64,000 nucleotides of DNA from contig NZ_JAIRAU010000057.1 in NCBI RefSeq assembly GCF_020073745.1, forward strand, positions 216,001 through 280,000, in the 5' to 3' direction. Position 1 is the first letter of the stretch; every line of letters begins with the position of its first letter. The notes beneath the pieces were generated by a model, which saw nothing but the letters and a program-made list of their open reading frames with translations, searched no databases and had not been told where the DNA came from. This DNA comes from Nannocystis pusilla (lineage in GTDB: Bacteria > Myxococcota_A > Polyangia > Nannocystales > Nannocystaceae). Both the position numbers and the translations under genes were made by a program. Shown piece by piece: positions 1-7,945 of the stretch.

Positions 1-254
1 GTCGACGTCGGCGCGTCGCCGGTGGTGGTGGGCGCGGTGGTGGTGGGCGCAGCGGTCGAGGTGCCCGTCTCGCCGTCGGTGCCGTCGGTGGTCGAGGTGC
101 CGTCGGTGCCGTCGGTGGTCGAGGTGCCGTCGGTCGTGTTGTTGGTGGCCGTGATGTTGGTGTCGGTCCCGGAGTCGGTGGTGCCGGTGTTGATGATGCA
201 GCCGGTCGCGACGAAGAGGCCCGTGACGGCGATCAGCGTAAGGTTCTTGAGCAT
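1..254 (-). CDS. Thr-rich lipoprotein, partial (C-terminus beyond window)
   Basis: The start codon is at 254, with a GGAGAG ribosome site just upstream. The protein opens with a short hydrophobic signal peptide ending in the lipobox VATGC (Cys18), so it should be a lipid-anchored envelope protein. The mature part begins at once with a Thr/Asp/Gly/Ser linker containing the repeat GTSTTDGTDGTSTTDG. The reading frame is open to base 1, so the gene is cut by the window edge and any folded domain is out of view. The same architecture appears in several other lipoproteins of this window. Function unknown. Confidence 0.75.
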   Translation of the reverse strand, partial: MLKNLTLIAVTGLFVATGCIINTGTTDSGTDTNITATNNTTDGTSTTDGTDGTSTTDGTDGETGTSTAAPTTTAPTTTGDAPTS

Positions 255-382
255 GACTCTCTCCGATGTGCAGAGGTTATGGGCACGCGCGCTCGAGCGA
301 GCGACCGCGAGCGCGACTGAGACGTCGTGTGTCGTCGCGGATTCACGGGGCGGCGTCCTCGCGTGGAGGACGCCTCCAGATG

Positions 383-1603
383 TCAGCGAGCCTCGACGCC
401 GCGGCCGATGAACGTGGCGTGCAGCGCACGCACCGCCTGCACGCGTCGGGCGGACTCGACGATGAAGGCGAGGCTGTGCGAGTCGGTGTGGACCTCGCGG
501 ACGGGGACATCGGCGGCGTGCAGACTCTCGTAGGCGCGGGCCACGACGGCCGGGTTCTCCTCGAGGCCGGCGCCGACGCAGCTCACCGCGGCGAGGCCCT
601 CGACGCACTCGAGCCCGGCGAGGTCGCGGCCGAGCGAGCGCGCGAAGCCGCCGAGCCGCGCGAGCGCCTCGCTGCTGTCGGTCCGCTGCGCCTGCGACAA
701 CAGGCCGGTGACCCCCTGCTCGGCGATCCGGAGGTGACGCAGGCCGAGCGGGCCGAGCTGGCGGATGGCCTCGGGGACATGGCGGAATGCACCTGTGCGA
801 AAAGACAGGTTCACGCGGATGATCGAGGCGTCGGAGGCGACCGCGCGCACGCCGGGGCGCGAGGGCGGGTTCTTGCGGATGACGGTCTCGCCGGTGATCT
901 CGGGGCGACTGTGGCGGGCGTAGATGGCGATCCCGCGCTCCTCGGCGAGTTGGACCGCCTGGGAGTGGAGGACCTTGGCGCCGGCGCGCGCGAGCGCCTG
1001 CATCTCGCCGTAGGAGAGGGTGTCGAGCCGCATGGCGTCGTCGACCTCGCGGGGGTCGGCGCTGTAGACGCCGTCGACGTCGCTGTAGATCTCGCAGTCG
1101 GCGTCGATGGCGGCGGCGAGGGCGACGGCGGTGGTGTCGGAGCCGCCGCGGCCGAGGGTGGTGACGTCGCGCTTGTAGCTGACGCCCTGGAAGCCGCCGA
1201 TGATGACGATGTTGCCGGCGGCGAGCTCGTCGAGGACGCGGAACGGCCGGACCTCGACGATGCGGGCGCGGCCGTGCTGGTGGTCGGTGATGATGCCGCA
1301 CTGCGAGCCGGTGAGGCTGATGGCCTGCCGCCCGAGCGCCGCGATCGCCAGGGCCAGCAGGGTCATCGACCCGCGCTCGCCGGTGCTGAGCAACATGTCG
1401 AGCTCGCGCGCCGGCGGCGGGTCGATGAGCGCGCGCGCCATGGCCAGCAGCTCGTTGGTGGTCTTGCCCATGGCGGAGACGACGACGACCACGGGCTGGT
1501 CAGCCGCTCGCTCGACGATCCGGAGCGCGCAGTGACGGATCCGCTCGAGGTCGGCGACGCTGCTGCCGCCGAACTTCATGACGACCGGGGCGGGCGAGCT
1601 CAC
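383..1603 (-). CDS. lysC: aspartate kinase (monofunctional)
   Basis: Phosphorylates L-aspartate, the first step towards lysine, threonine, methionine and diaminopimelate. The kinase core opens with VVMKFGGSSVADLERI. It continues with STGERGSMTLLALAI, the Gly-rich GRGGSDTTAVALAAAI (substrate and ATP site) and YSDVDGVYSADPR, all hallmarks of the family. The C-terminal 150 residues are a tandem ACT-type regulatory region, as expected for feedback inhibition. I chose the GTG at 1603 (VSSPAPVVMKF), which has a GGGG motif 5 bases upstream. An ATG at 1579 starts directly at the conserved MKFGGSS, and an ATG at 1744 would add an unlikely 47-residue leader. About 406 residues, normal for the monofunctional enzyme. 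Confidence 0.93.
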   Translation of the reverse strand: MSSPAPVVMKFGGSSVADLERIRHCALRIVERAADQPVVVVVSAMGKTTNELLAMARALIDPPPARELDMLLSTGERGSMTLLALAIAALGRQAISLTGSQCGIITDHQHGRARIVEVRPFRVLDELAAGNIVIIGGFQGVSYKRDVTTLGRGGSDTTAVALAAAIDADCEIYSDVDGVYSADPREVDDAMRLDTLSYGEMQALARAGAKVLHSQAVQLAEERGIAIYARHSRPEITGETVIRKNPPSRPGVRAVASDASIIRVNLSFRTGAFRHVPEAIRQLGPLGLRHLRIAEQGVTGLLSQAQRTDSSEALARLGGFARSLGRDLAGLECVEGLAAVSCVGAGLEENPAVVARAYESLHAADVPVREVHTDSHSLAFIVESARRVQAVRALHATFIGRGVEAR

Positions 1604-1987
1604 GGCCCCGAGATGTACACCCTCGACGGGCCTCCACCCAAGTTTGTCGCGGCGCGGCGGAAGTAGCGCCGCCGGCTCGGCGAGCGCGACGCTCGCGGCT
1701 CCCTGCGCGCCGACCCGAGCGGAATGAGATGACTGAACGAACATGTTCTCATGGGCATGTCGAAGAGGACAGATCGTTGCGGGTAGAGGACGGTGCGCGA
1801 TGGGCGCTGGTCGGCGGGGATTCGCACGCGGCGCTCGGAGATAGGCGACTTGCCGAGCGCGGCAACAGGCCGCTCGCGGCGACGTGATCGCGCTGTGCGT
1901 CGCGTTGCGCAGGTGAGTCGGCGCGCAACATCACGGAGGCGGCGGCCGTGGCCGGGCGTGAACGGGCTTCCGGGGCCGCGGCCGACC
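1604..1987. other. divergent intergenic region between lysC and the E1 operon
   Basis: About 385 bases without a convincing gene. It holds one two-unit copy of the 14-bp repeat (1742-1776) and a small GAGCG..CGCTC hairpin near 1683-1695. The right-hand edge carries the promoter of the dehydrogenase operon. Nothing else is recognised. Confidence 0.6.
1742..1776. repeat. 14-bp repeat array, 2 units
   Basis: Two in-phase units (catgttctcatggg, catgtcgaagagga) followed by cag. Intergenic, between lysC and the E1 operon. Confidence 0.7.
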
Positions 1988-2017
1988 TTGACGTTGGGTT
2001 TGGCGCGCAGTTACAAC
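1988..2017 (+). promoter_or_regulatory. sigma-70-like promoter of the 2-oxoacid dehydrogenase operon
   Basis: TTGACG (1988-1993), an 18-base spacer, then TACAAC (2012-2017). The first gene starts at 2030, 12 bases after the -10, and has no clear Shine-Dalgarno. The transcript would be leaderless or nearly so. Confidence 0.55.
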
Positions 2018-2029
2018 CCCTCCGCGCGC

Positions 2030-2989
2030 ATGGAAGACTGTCCCTGGGATCCCGAAGGAGTGGAGGTCTGCCTCGATCCGGAGGGGCAGCTCGTCGACAG
2101 GCGGGCGGCACAGGGGGTCGATCTGCGGGGGCTGTACAAGCGACTCGTGGCGGCGCGGTGCCTCGACCTGCGGGTCGGCCGGCTCGGCTTGCCGATGTGG
2201 GTGTCGTGCGCGGGAGAAGAGGCGGTCTCGGTGCTCACGGCGATGCTGGCGGGCCAGGAAGACTGGATCTACCCGGGCGTCCGCGACTTCGCCCTGGCGC
2301 CCATCCGCGGCCTCGACCTCGATGACTTTGCGCGCCAGATCCTCGGCGTCGCCGGCGACGCCGACCGCGGTTACAACGGCCGGCCGGGCGCGGTAGCGGC
2401 TGCCGATCTCGGCATCGCCTACGCACCCGAGCCGCTGGGCCTGCACCTGCCGCTCGCGGCCGGTCAGGCCCACGCGCAGAAGCTCGCCGGGACCGGCCGG
2501 GCGACGGTCGTCATCTTCGGCGAAGGGTTGACGACGACGGCGCTGTTCCACGAGACGGTGGCGCTCGCGTCGGCGTGCGACCTGCCGCTGGTGCTGGTGT
2601 GCAAGAGCCAGCTCTGGCCCGAGGGCGCGCCGGCCGAGGCGGGGCTGCTCGGGGACAGCGTGGCCGAGCGCGTGAAGGCGTGCGGGTTGTGGTCGCGGCG
2701 GGTGGACGGCGCGGATGTCGTGGCCGTGCACTCGGCGCTCGACCAGGCGCTGCGACGCGCCCGTGATGCGCGCGGGCCGGGGCTGGTCGAGGTGGTGGTG
2801 ACGCAGCTGCAGGCCGGCGCGACGGAGGCGGACATCCCGGCGCACCGCGACCCGATCGAGCGGCTCCGCCGACACCTCGACCGCGAGGGACAGTGGACGC
2901 CGACGTTCCAGGACGTCATCGAGGCGGAGGTGCGGGGGCAGCTCGAGCGAGCCTTCACGCACGCGCAGGCGAAGGAGGCAGGGCGATGA
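2030..2989 (+). CDS. 2-oxoacid dehydrogenase E1 alpha-like subunit, degenerate ThDP motif
   Basis: Homologous in layout to the alpha subunit of branched-chain 2-oxoacid/pyruvate dehydrogenase E1: YPGVRDFALAPIRG corresponds to the family YREHG..LARG segment, followed by LPLAAGQAHAQKL. The thiamine-diphosphate/Mg motif GDG-x(n)-NN reads GEG at residues 164-166 and ends in Ser193-Gln194 instead of Asn-Asn, so metal binding is doubtful. The ATG at 2030 is the first start downstream of the promoter and precedes the conserved region; an upstream in-frame extension to 1793 is Arg-rich and unlikely. It overlaps the E1 beta start by 4 bases (ATGA), so the two are translationally coupled. Assignment by fold and operon context is strong; catalytic activity is uncertain. 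Confidence 0.8.
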   Translation: MEDCPWDPEGVEVCLDPEGQLVDRRAAQGVDLRGLYKRLVAARCLDLRVGRLGLPMWVSCAGEEAVSVLTAMLAGQEDWIYPGVRDFALAPIRGLDLDDFARQILGVAGDADRGYNGRPGAVAAADLGIAYAPEPLGLHLPLAAGQAHAQKLAGTGRATVVIFGEGLTTTALFHETVALASACDLPLVLVCKSQLWPEGAPAEAGLLGDSVAERVKACGLWSRRVDGADVVAVHSALDQALRRARDARGPGLVEVVVTQLQAGATEADIPAHRDPIERLRRHLDREGQWTPTFQDVIEAEVRGQLERAFTHAQAKEAGR

Positions 2990-3951
2990 GCACGCTCGAA
3001 CGCTTGTCCACGATCGTCGCCGAGCTGCTGCGCGACGATGTCCGCCGCGTGCTGCTCGGCGAGGATGTTCGCCAGGGCGGGATGCTCGGGCTGTCGCGGG
3101 CGGCGACACGCGACCCGAGCCTCGGGCTGCGGGTGCTGGCCACGCCGCTGACGCCGGCGGCCGGCCTGGCCCATGCGACAGGTCTCGCGCTGGCGGGACG
3201 GCGGCCCATCGTGCTGCTGCAGTCCGCGACGGCGCTGCTCGAGGGCTACGCGGCGCTGCGCGAGCTGGGCCGGATCGCGGGGACGTCGGCGGGCGAACGC
3301 AGCGCGCCGGTGTTGATCGTGGCGCCGACCGGGCCGGGCTTCGGGCTCGGGGGCGACGGCGCGGACTCGCCGGACGGGGCGATCGCAGGCGTGCCGGGGC
3401 TGCGCGTGGCGATCCTCGGCGACGCGCGCGAGGCGGGGGCGATGCTCCGCACGGCGGCCAACTTCGAGGCGGGCGAGGACCCGACGGTGTTGCTGCTGCC
3501 GCGCGCGCTGCTCCTGCGCGAGGTCGAGGACGGCGATGTGGTCGAAAACCTCGGCCGGCCGCTGTGCGCGGCGCGGTGCGTCCGCGACGGCGCGGCGGCG
3601 ACGGTGTTCGCGTGGGGCGCTGCGGTCGACGTCGCGTGCGCGGCGGCGGAGCAGTCGGGCCACGACGCGGCGGTGTACGAGCTCGGGGGGCTGGCGCCGC
3701 TCGACGTCGAGGCGGTGGTGGCCGCGGCGGCGCAGACCGGCAAGCTGGTGATCGCGCACGCAGGCGGACTGTCCTTCGGGCCAGGTGCCGAGCTGGCGGC
3801 GCTCCTCGCCGATCGCGCGATCCTCCACCTCGACGCGCCGATCGTGCGCGTCAGCGGGCGCGACGGGCCGCTCGCGCGCCAGGACGAGATGTCGGGCTTG
3901 CCCGGCGTGGCGGCGATCGCCGACGCCATCCACCAGGTCGTGACCTACTGA
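2986..3951 (+). CDS. 2-oxoacid dehydrogenase E1 beta-like subunit, catalytic Glu apparently absent
   Basis: 321 residues, close to the usual 325 for E1 beta. LLGEDVRQGGMLGLS matches the family GEDVG..GGVF..T region, and LATPLTPAAGLAHATGLALAG matches DTPLSE..F.G.A.GAA..G. In that alignment the catalytic Glu of the TPLSE motif is Pro57. The loop carrying the conserved His (family HSQ) appears shortened: GGDGADSPDGAIAGVPGLRV passes straight to the PGLKVV-type strand. Together with the altered alpha subunit this points to a divergent or catalytically altered E1. It sits between E1 alpha (4-base overlap) and E2 (18-base gap), so it very likely belongs to the complex structurally. The alignment was made by eye. 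Confidence 0.75.
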   Translation: MSTLERLSTIVAELLRDDVRRVLLGEDVRQGGMLGLSRAATRDPSLGLRVLATPLTPAAGLAHATGLALAGRRPIVLLQSATALLEGYAALRELGRIAGTSAGERSAPVLIVAPTGPGFGLGGDGADSPDGAIAGVPGLRVAILGDAREAGAMLRTAANFEAGEDPTVLLLPRALLLREVEDGDVVENLGRPLCAARCVRDGAAATVFAWGAAVDVACAAAEQSGHDAAVYELGGLAPLDVEAVVAAAAQTGKLVIAHAGGLSFGPGAELAALLADRAILHLDAPIVRVSGRDGPLARQDEMSGLPGVAAIADAIHQVVTY

Positions 3952-3969
3952 TCAGGAGCCGGAGTCTTC

Positions 3970-5283
3970 ATGCTCGAGTTCAAGCTGCCGGAGATCGGCG
4001 AAGGCGTGGTGGAGGGCGAGATCGTCCGCTGGCACAAGCAGCCCGGCGAGCCGGTGCAGGCCAACGAGGCGCTCGTCGAGGTGATGACCGACAAGGCGAC
4101 GATCGAGGTGCCGTCGCCGGTCGCGGGGGTGGTCCGCGAGCTCAAGGCGCAGGTCGGTGACATCTGTGCGGTCGAGCAGGTGATCGCGATCCTCGAGGTC
4201 GGCGGCGCACGACCGGCCGCCAGCCCGGCCGCTCCGGCTGCACCGAGCGCGCCGCCATTGGCTGCTCCTTCGGGCATGTCCAATGGGACAGTGCTGGCGA
4301 CGCCGGCGGCCCGCGCGTTGGCGCGTGAGGAGGGGATCGACCTCCGCGGCCTGCCGACCGACGACCGCGGCCGGATCACCAAGGGGGACGTGCTCAAGGC
4401 GGCCGAGGCGGCGAAGCTGCCGCCGGCCCCGAGCGTGCCCGTGCCGCCGCCGATCGTCGTTCCGGCGGCCCCGCCGGTCGCGGCTGCCGCGGTCGGCAAG
4501 CCGGCTGCGCCGGTGCCGGCCGCTCCGGTCGCGTCGATGCCGGTGGTGCGCCCGCCGCACACGGCCGAGGCCGCGGTCGACGACGAGGTGGTGCCGTTCC
4601 GCGGCATGCGGCGGCGGATCGCCGAGGCGATGACGCGCTCGTACACGAGCGCCGTGCACTACACGTACGTCGAGCAGGTCAACGTGACCAAGCTGGTGCG
4701 GCTGCGCCAGGAGGCCAAGGCGGCGGCGGCCGAGCAGGGCGTGAGCCTCACGTTCTTGCCGTTCATCGTCAAGGCGGTGGTGCACGCGCTGAAGAAGTAC
4801 CCGATCGTGAACGCCGAGCTCGACGAGGCCGGCGGCCGGATCTTGCTGAAGAAGCGCTACAACATCGGCGTGGCCGCGGCGACCGACCAGGGCTTGATGG
4901 TGCCGGTGGTCCACGGGGCCGACAAGCTCAGCATCCTCGAGATCGGGCGGGAGATCGCGCGGCTCGGCGAGGCGGCCAAGGCCGGCACGGCGAGGCGCGA
5001 GGACCTGACCGGCGGGACGTTCACGATCTCGAGCCTCGGCAACATCGGCGGCGTGCTGGCGACGCCGATCATCAACTTCCCCGAGGTCGGGATCCTCGGC
5101 GTGCACGCGATCCGCAAGGTGCCCATCGTCGACGAGCGCGACAACATCGTCGTCGGGCACCTGATGAACCTCTCGGTCTCGCTCGACCACCGCGTGGTCG
5201 ACGGCTTCGAGGGCGCAAACTTCCTGCAGGAGGTGCGGCGCTTCCTCGAAGACCCCAACTTGCTGCTGCTCGCAGGGATCTGA
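3970..5283 (+). CDS. 2-oxoacid dehydrogenase E2, dihydrolipoyl acyltransferase
   Basis: The acyltransferase core of the complex. An N-terminal lipoyl domain (about 1-78) carries the lipoylated Lys42 in EVMTDKATIEVPSP. A peripheral-subunit-binding domain (about 112-148) follows, with TPAARALAREEGIDL and GRITKGDVLKA. After a long Ala/Pro linker (about 150-200) comes the catalytic domain (about 205-437). His407 and Asp411 of SLDHRVVDGFEG are the acyltransferase residues. It has a single lipoyl domain. An AGGAG ribosome site lies at 3955-3959. The linker between lipoyl and binding domains is encoded by copies of the 14-bp repeat (4261-4291, read as PSGMSNGT). Unlike E1, all catalytic features look intact. 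The substrate (pyruvate, branched-chain or acetoin type) cannot be decided. Confidence 0.92.
   Translation: MLEFKLPEIGEGVVEGEIVRWHKQPGEPVQANEALVEVMTDKATIEVPSPVAGVVRELKAQVGDICAVEQVIAILEVGGARPAASPAAPAAPSAPPLAAPSGMSNGTVLATPAARALAREEGIDLRGLPTDDRGRITKGDVLKAAEAAKLPPAPSVPVPPPIVVPAAPPVAAAAVGKPAAPVPAAPVASMPVVRPPHTAEAAVDDEVVPFRGMRRRIAEAMTRSYTSAVHYTYVEQVNVTKLVRLRQEAKAAAAEQGVSLTFLPFIVKAVVHALKKYPIVNAELDEAGGRILLKKRYNIGVAAATDQGLMVPVVHGADKLSILEIGREIARLGEAAKAGTARREDLTGGTFTISSLGNIGGVLATPIINFPEVGILGVHAIRKVPIVDERDNIVVGHLMNLSVSLDHRVVDGFEGANFLQEVRRFLEDPNLLLLAGI
4261..4291. repeat. 14-bp repeat, 2 units, inside the E2 linker
   Basis: gctgctccttcggg then catgtccaatggga then cag. It falls in the flexible Ala/Pro linker of E2, where an insertion would be tolerated. 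Confidence 0.6.
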
Positions 5284-5304
5284 CCTCTCGCACAGGAGAC
5301 AGTC

Positions 5305-6729
5305 GTGGCCACGATCAAGAAGAAGGCGCTCATCATCGGCGCGGGCACGGGCGGCTACCCGTGCGCGATCCGGCTCGGCCAGCTCGGCGTCGACGCGATG
5401 CTCGTCGAGAAGGACAAGCCCGGCGGGGTGTGCCTCAACGTCGGCTGCATCCCGTCGAAGGCGCTGATCTCGGCGACAAAGCTGTTCCACAAGGCCCAGC
5501 ACGCGACCGAGATGGGGCTGTCGTTCTCGTCGCCGACGGTCGACATGGTCAAGATGCAGGCGTGGAAGGCCGGGATCGTCAAGAAGCTGACGGGCGGCGT
5601 GGGCAGCCTGGTCAAAGGGGCAGGTACGCAGTACGTCACGGCGACGGCCGAATTCCTCGGGCCGAAGCAGGTCCGCCTGCGCTACGCCGACGGCAAGCCC
5701 GACGACATCGTCGAGGCCGAGCACGTGGTGCTGGCGACCGGCTCGCTGCCGATCGAGATCCCCGGGTTCAAGGTCGACAACAAGCGCGTCCTCGACAGCA
5801 CGTCGGCGCTCGACCTGGCGTCGGTGCCGAAGCGGATGGTGTGCATCGGCGGCGGGATCATCGGCCTCGAGCTGGGCCAGACGTTCCAGCGCCTGGGCAC
5901 GCAGCTGGTGGTGCTCGAGGGGCTCGGGCGCATCTTGAACGGCGTCGACCTCGAGTGCGCCGACGTCGTGGCGCGCCAGATCAAGAAGGACGGCGGGCAG
6001 ATCTTCACCAACGCGAAGGCGGTCGGCTGGGAGGAGCGCAACGGCGAGGCCGTGGTGAAGGCGGAGATCGACGGCAAGCTGCAAGAGTTCGTGACCGACG
6101 TGATCCTGGTGGCGGTCGGCCGCCGGCCGGTGACGAAGGGCTTCGGGCTCGAGAAGACGGGCGTGAAGGTGAACGAGCGCGGGTTCGTGCCGGTCGACCA
6201 GCGCCAGCAGACCAATGTGCCGGGCTTCTACGCCGTCGGCGACGTGTGCGGGCAGCCGATGCTGGCGCACAAGGCGTCGCACGAGGGCGAGGTGCTGGCC
6301 GAGGTCATCGCCGGCAAGAAGACGATCAACGACGCGCGCCAGATCCCCAACGTCGTGTTCACCGAGCCGGAGATCGCGTCGTCGGGGCTGACGAAGGAAG
6401 AGGCGGAGGCCCAGGGCCGCAGCGTCAACGTCGGCAAGTTCCCGTTCTCGGTGCTCGGCCGGGCGATGGCGATCGGCGAGACGGCGGGCTTCGTCAAGGT
6501 GATCACCGACGCGGCCGACGACCGGATCCTCGGGGTCCACATCGTCGGGCCCGAGGCGAGCGACCTGATCAGCGAGGCGGGCCTGGCCATCGAGATGGGC
6601 GCGTTCGCGGAGGACGTGTCGCTGACGATCCACCCGCACCCGACGCTCAGCGAGGCGCTGATGGAGGCCGCCAAGCACGCGCTCGGCGAGGCGATCCACA
6701 TCGCCAACCCGCGCAAGAAGGCGCACTGA
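5305..6729 (+). CDS. lpdA: dihydrolipoamide dehydrogenase (E3)
   Basis: FAD/NAD-dependent flavoprotein that reoxidises the dihydrolipoyl arm of E2. Features: an N-terminal Rossmann motif IIGAGTGGYPCAIRLGQLG, the redox-active disulfide Cys43/Cys48 in GGVCLNVGCIPSKAL, a second NAD-binding motif CIGGGIIGLELGQ, the FAD motif FYAVGDV, and the C-terminal catalytic HPHPTLSE. 474 residues, normal length. The GTG start at 5305 lies 8 bases after a GGAG site and matches the usual beginning of the fold. It is the last gene of the E1-E2-E3 operon (21-base gap after E2) and is followed by a repeat array at 6734. It could also serve other lipoyl complexes. Confidence 0.95.
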   Translation: MATIKKKALIIGAGTGGYPCAIRLGQLGVDAMLVEKDKPGGVCLNVGCIPSKALISATKLFHKAQHATEMGLSFSSPTVDMVKMQAWKAGIVKKLTGGVGSLVKGAGTQYVTATAEFLGPKQVRLRYADGKPDDIVEAEHVVLATGSLPIEIPGFKVDNKRVLDSTSALDLASVPKRMVCIGGGIIGLELGQTFQRLGTQLVVLEGLGRILNGVDLECADVVARQIKKDGGQIFTNAKAVGWEERNGEAVVKAEIDGKLQEFVTDVILVAVGRRPVTKGFGLEKTGVKVNERGFVPVDQRQQTNVPGFYAVGDVCGQPMLAHKASHEGEVLAEVIAGKKTINDARQIPNVVFTEPEIASSGLTKEEAEAQGRSVNVGKFPFSVLGRAMAIGETAGFVKVITDAADDRILGVHIVGPEASDLISEAGLAIEMGAFAEDVSLTIHPHPTLSEALMEAAKHALGEAIHIANPRKKAH

Positions 6730-6733
6730 GACG

Positions 6734-6768
6734 GGTGTCCTTCGGGGCATGTCCCCAAGGACCTGTCG
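6734..6768. repeat. 14-bp repeat array, 2.5 units
   Basis: ggtgtccttcgggg, catgtccccaagga, cctgtcg in perfect 14-bp phase, 5 bases after the lpdA stop. Possibly a terminator hairpin. Confidence 0.75.
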
Positions 6769-6785
6769 TAGACGGGGCCGGTCTG

Positions 6786-6806
6786 GATGTCCTTTGGGAC
6801 ATGAGG
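6786..6806. repeat. 14-bp repeat, single unit with stem closure
   Basis: gatgtcctttggga followed by catg, giving a TGTCC/GGACA stem with a TTTG loop. It lies between the convergent lpdA and amidotransferase genes. Confidence 0.65.
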
Positions 6807-6828
6807 CCGGCTCCGGCGCTCTCGGGGC

Positions 6829-7707
6829 TCAGTGGGTGCGGCGGTCGACGGGCTCGCCGGCGTGGAAGCGTTGCATCTGCATGCGGCCGTCGGCGCCGAC
6901 CATGTCGCCGGGGGTGAGCGGGGTCCAGACGTTGTCGCCGTGGAGGGGCTCGCTCGAGAAGATGAGGTGGCTGACGAAGCCGCGGTCGGGCGGCGGCGGG
7001 CGCTCGCACTCGGAGGCGAAGAAGGCGCAGGTGTCGCGCTCGGGGCAGCGCTGCTTGTGGGCGCTGAAGTACAGTTGCTTGCCGCCCTGGTGGCCGAGCA
7101 TGACGTGGCCGTTGGTGAGGACGAAGGTCAGGTAGGTCTCGCTCGGCGAGCCCTCGTTGTCGGCGCAGCACGGGCCGGCGAGCGACTCGACCTCGGCGAG
7201 GGCGTCGCGCACGGCGCCGGCGACGTCGGCGAGCGGGAAGCCGGGCCGGTGGAGCTCGTGGCGCTGGGCCATCTTGCCGAGGATCAGATAGAAGAGGACC
7301 TCGCTGTCGGTGTTGCCGAGGATGAAGCGGCGCAAGATCGGCGGGACACGGGCGACGAGCTTGTCGCGGATGGTGGCGAAGCCGCGGACGTTGCCGTTGT
7401 GGGCGAACACCCAGGCGCCGAACTGAAACGGGTGGGTGTTGATGGTCGAGAGCTCGCCCTGGGTGGCCTTGCGAATGTGGGCGAGGACGGTCTCGGAGGT
7501 GACGATGCCGGAGACGTGGCGGAAGAGGTGGTCGCTGACGGCCGCGGATGCGCTCTTGATGACGTGCGGGGCGTTGGCGACGTAGTACGCGACGCCCCAA
7601 CCGTCAGGGTGGTGTTCGCTCTGCAGCATCAAGGCGTTGTCGGCGCTGACGAGGCTCCGGTGGACACCGCTTTGCATGACGGAGCGAAACCCGAAGATCC
7701 GGCACAT
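6829..7707 (-). CDS. class II glutamine amidotransferase (YafJ-like)
   Basis: N-terminal-nucleophile amidohydrolase fold. The protein starts MCRIFGFRS, so Cys2 is exposed after Met removal and acts as the nucleophile. Family motifs follow: HHPDGWGVAYY, AHIRKATQGELSTINTHPF and FAHNGNV. These are the Gln-binding and oxyanion elements of the YafJ/EgtC-like branch. 292 residues, a typical length with no synthetase partner domain fused. The start at 7707 is fixed by the requirement for Met-Cys; a TAAGCT -10-like hexamer lies about 14 bases upstream. The physiological acceptor is unknown, and no ergothioneine genes flank it, so an EgtC role is not supported. Confidence 0.85.
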   Translation of the reverse strand: MCRIFGFRSVMQSGVHRSLVSADNALMLQSEHHPDGWGVAYYVANAPHVIKSASAAVSDHLFRHVSGIVTSETVLAHIRKATQGELSTINTHPFQFGAWVFAHNGNVRGFATIRDKLVARVPPILRRFILGNTDSEVLFYLILGKMAQRHELHRPGFPLADVAGAVRDALAEVESLAGPCCADNEGSPSETYLTFVLTNGHVMLGHQGGKQLYFSAHKQRCPERDTCAFFASECERPPPPDRGFVSHLIFSSEPLHGDNVWTPLTPGDMVGADGRMQMQRFHAGEPVDRRTH

Positions 7708-7945
7708 GGAAGCTGCCGGCGAGCTTACCACGCTCAGGGAGCGCCGCGCCCGCCGCTCGGCCGCGCTGCCGGATCCGGCAACACTTGCCGCGCGCGCGTG
7801 AGCGCGGCATGCCGGCCACGCGGCCCAACGCGGCGCCCCACATTGCCGAGGATGGCGATGATGTACGGGCCGAAATGCCTGGAGGAGGCCGAGGAACGGC
7901 GTTGACAAGGAGTTCGGGATCGGACTACCACGGCTGCATGCCGGC

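Noticed and set aside
266..1666. Long open frame on the plus strand opposite lysC
   Set aside because: It is the antisense of the aspartokinase gene in a GC-rich genome, where all frames stay open by third-position bias. The protein is Asp/Gly/Ala/Arg-rich with no motif.
3952..6750. 932-residue frame antisense to E2/E3
   Set aside because: Opposite the certain E2 and E3 genes; Arg/His/Asp-rich composition without domains.
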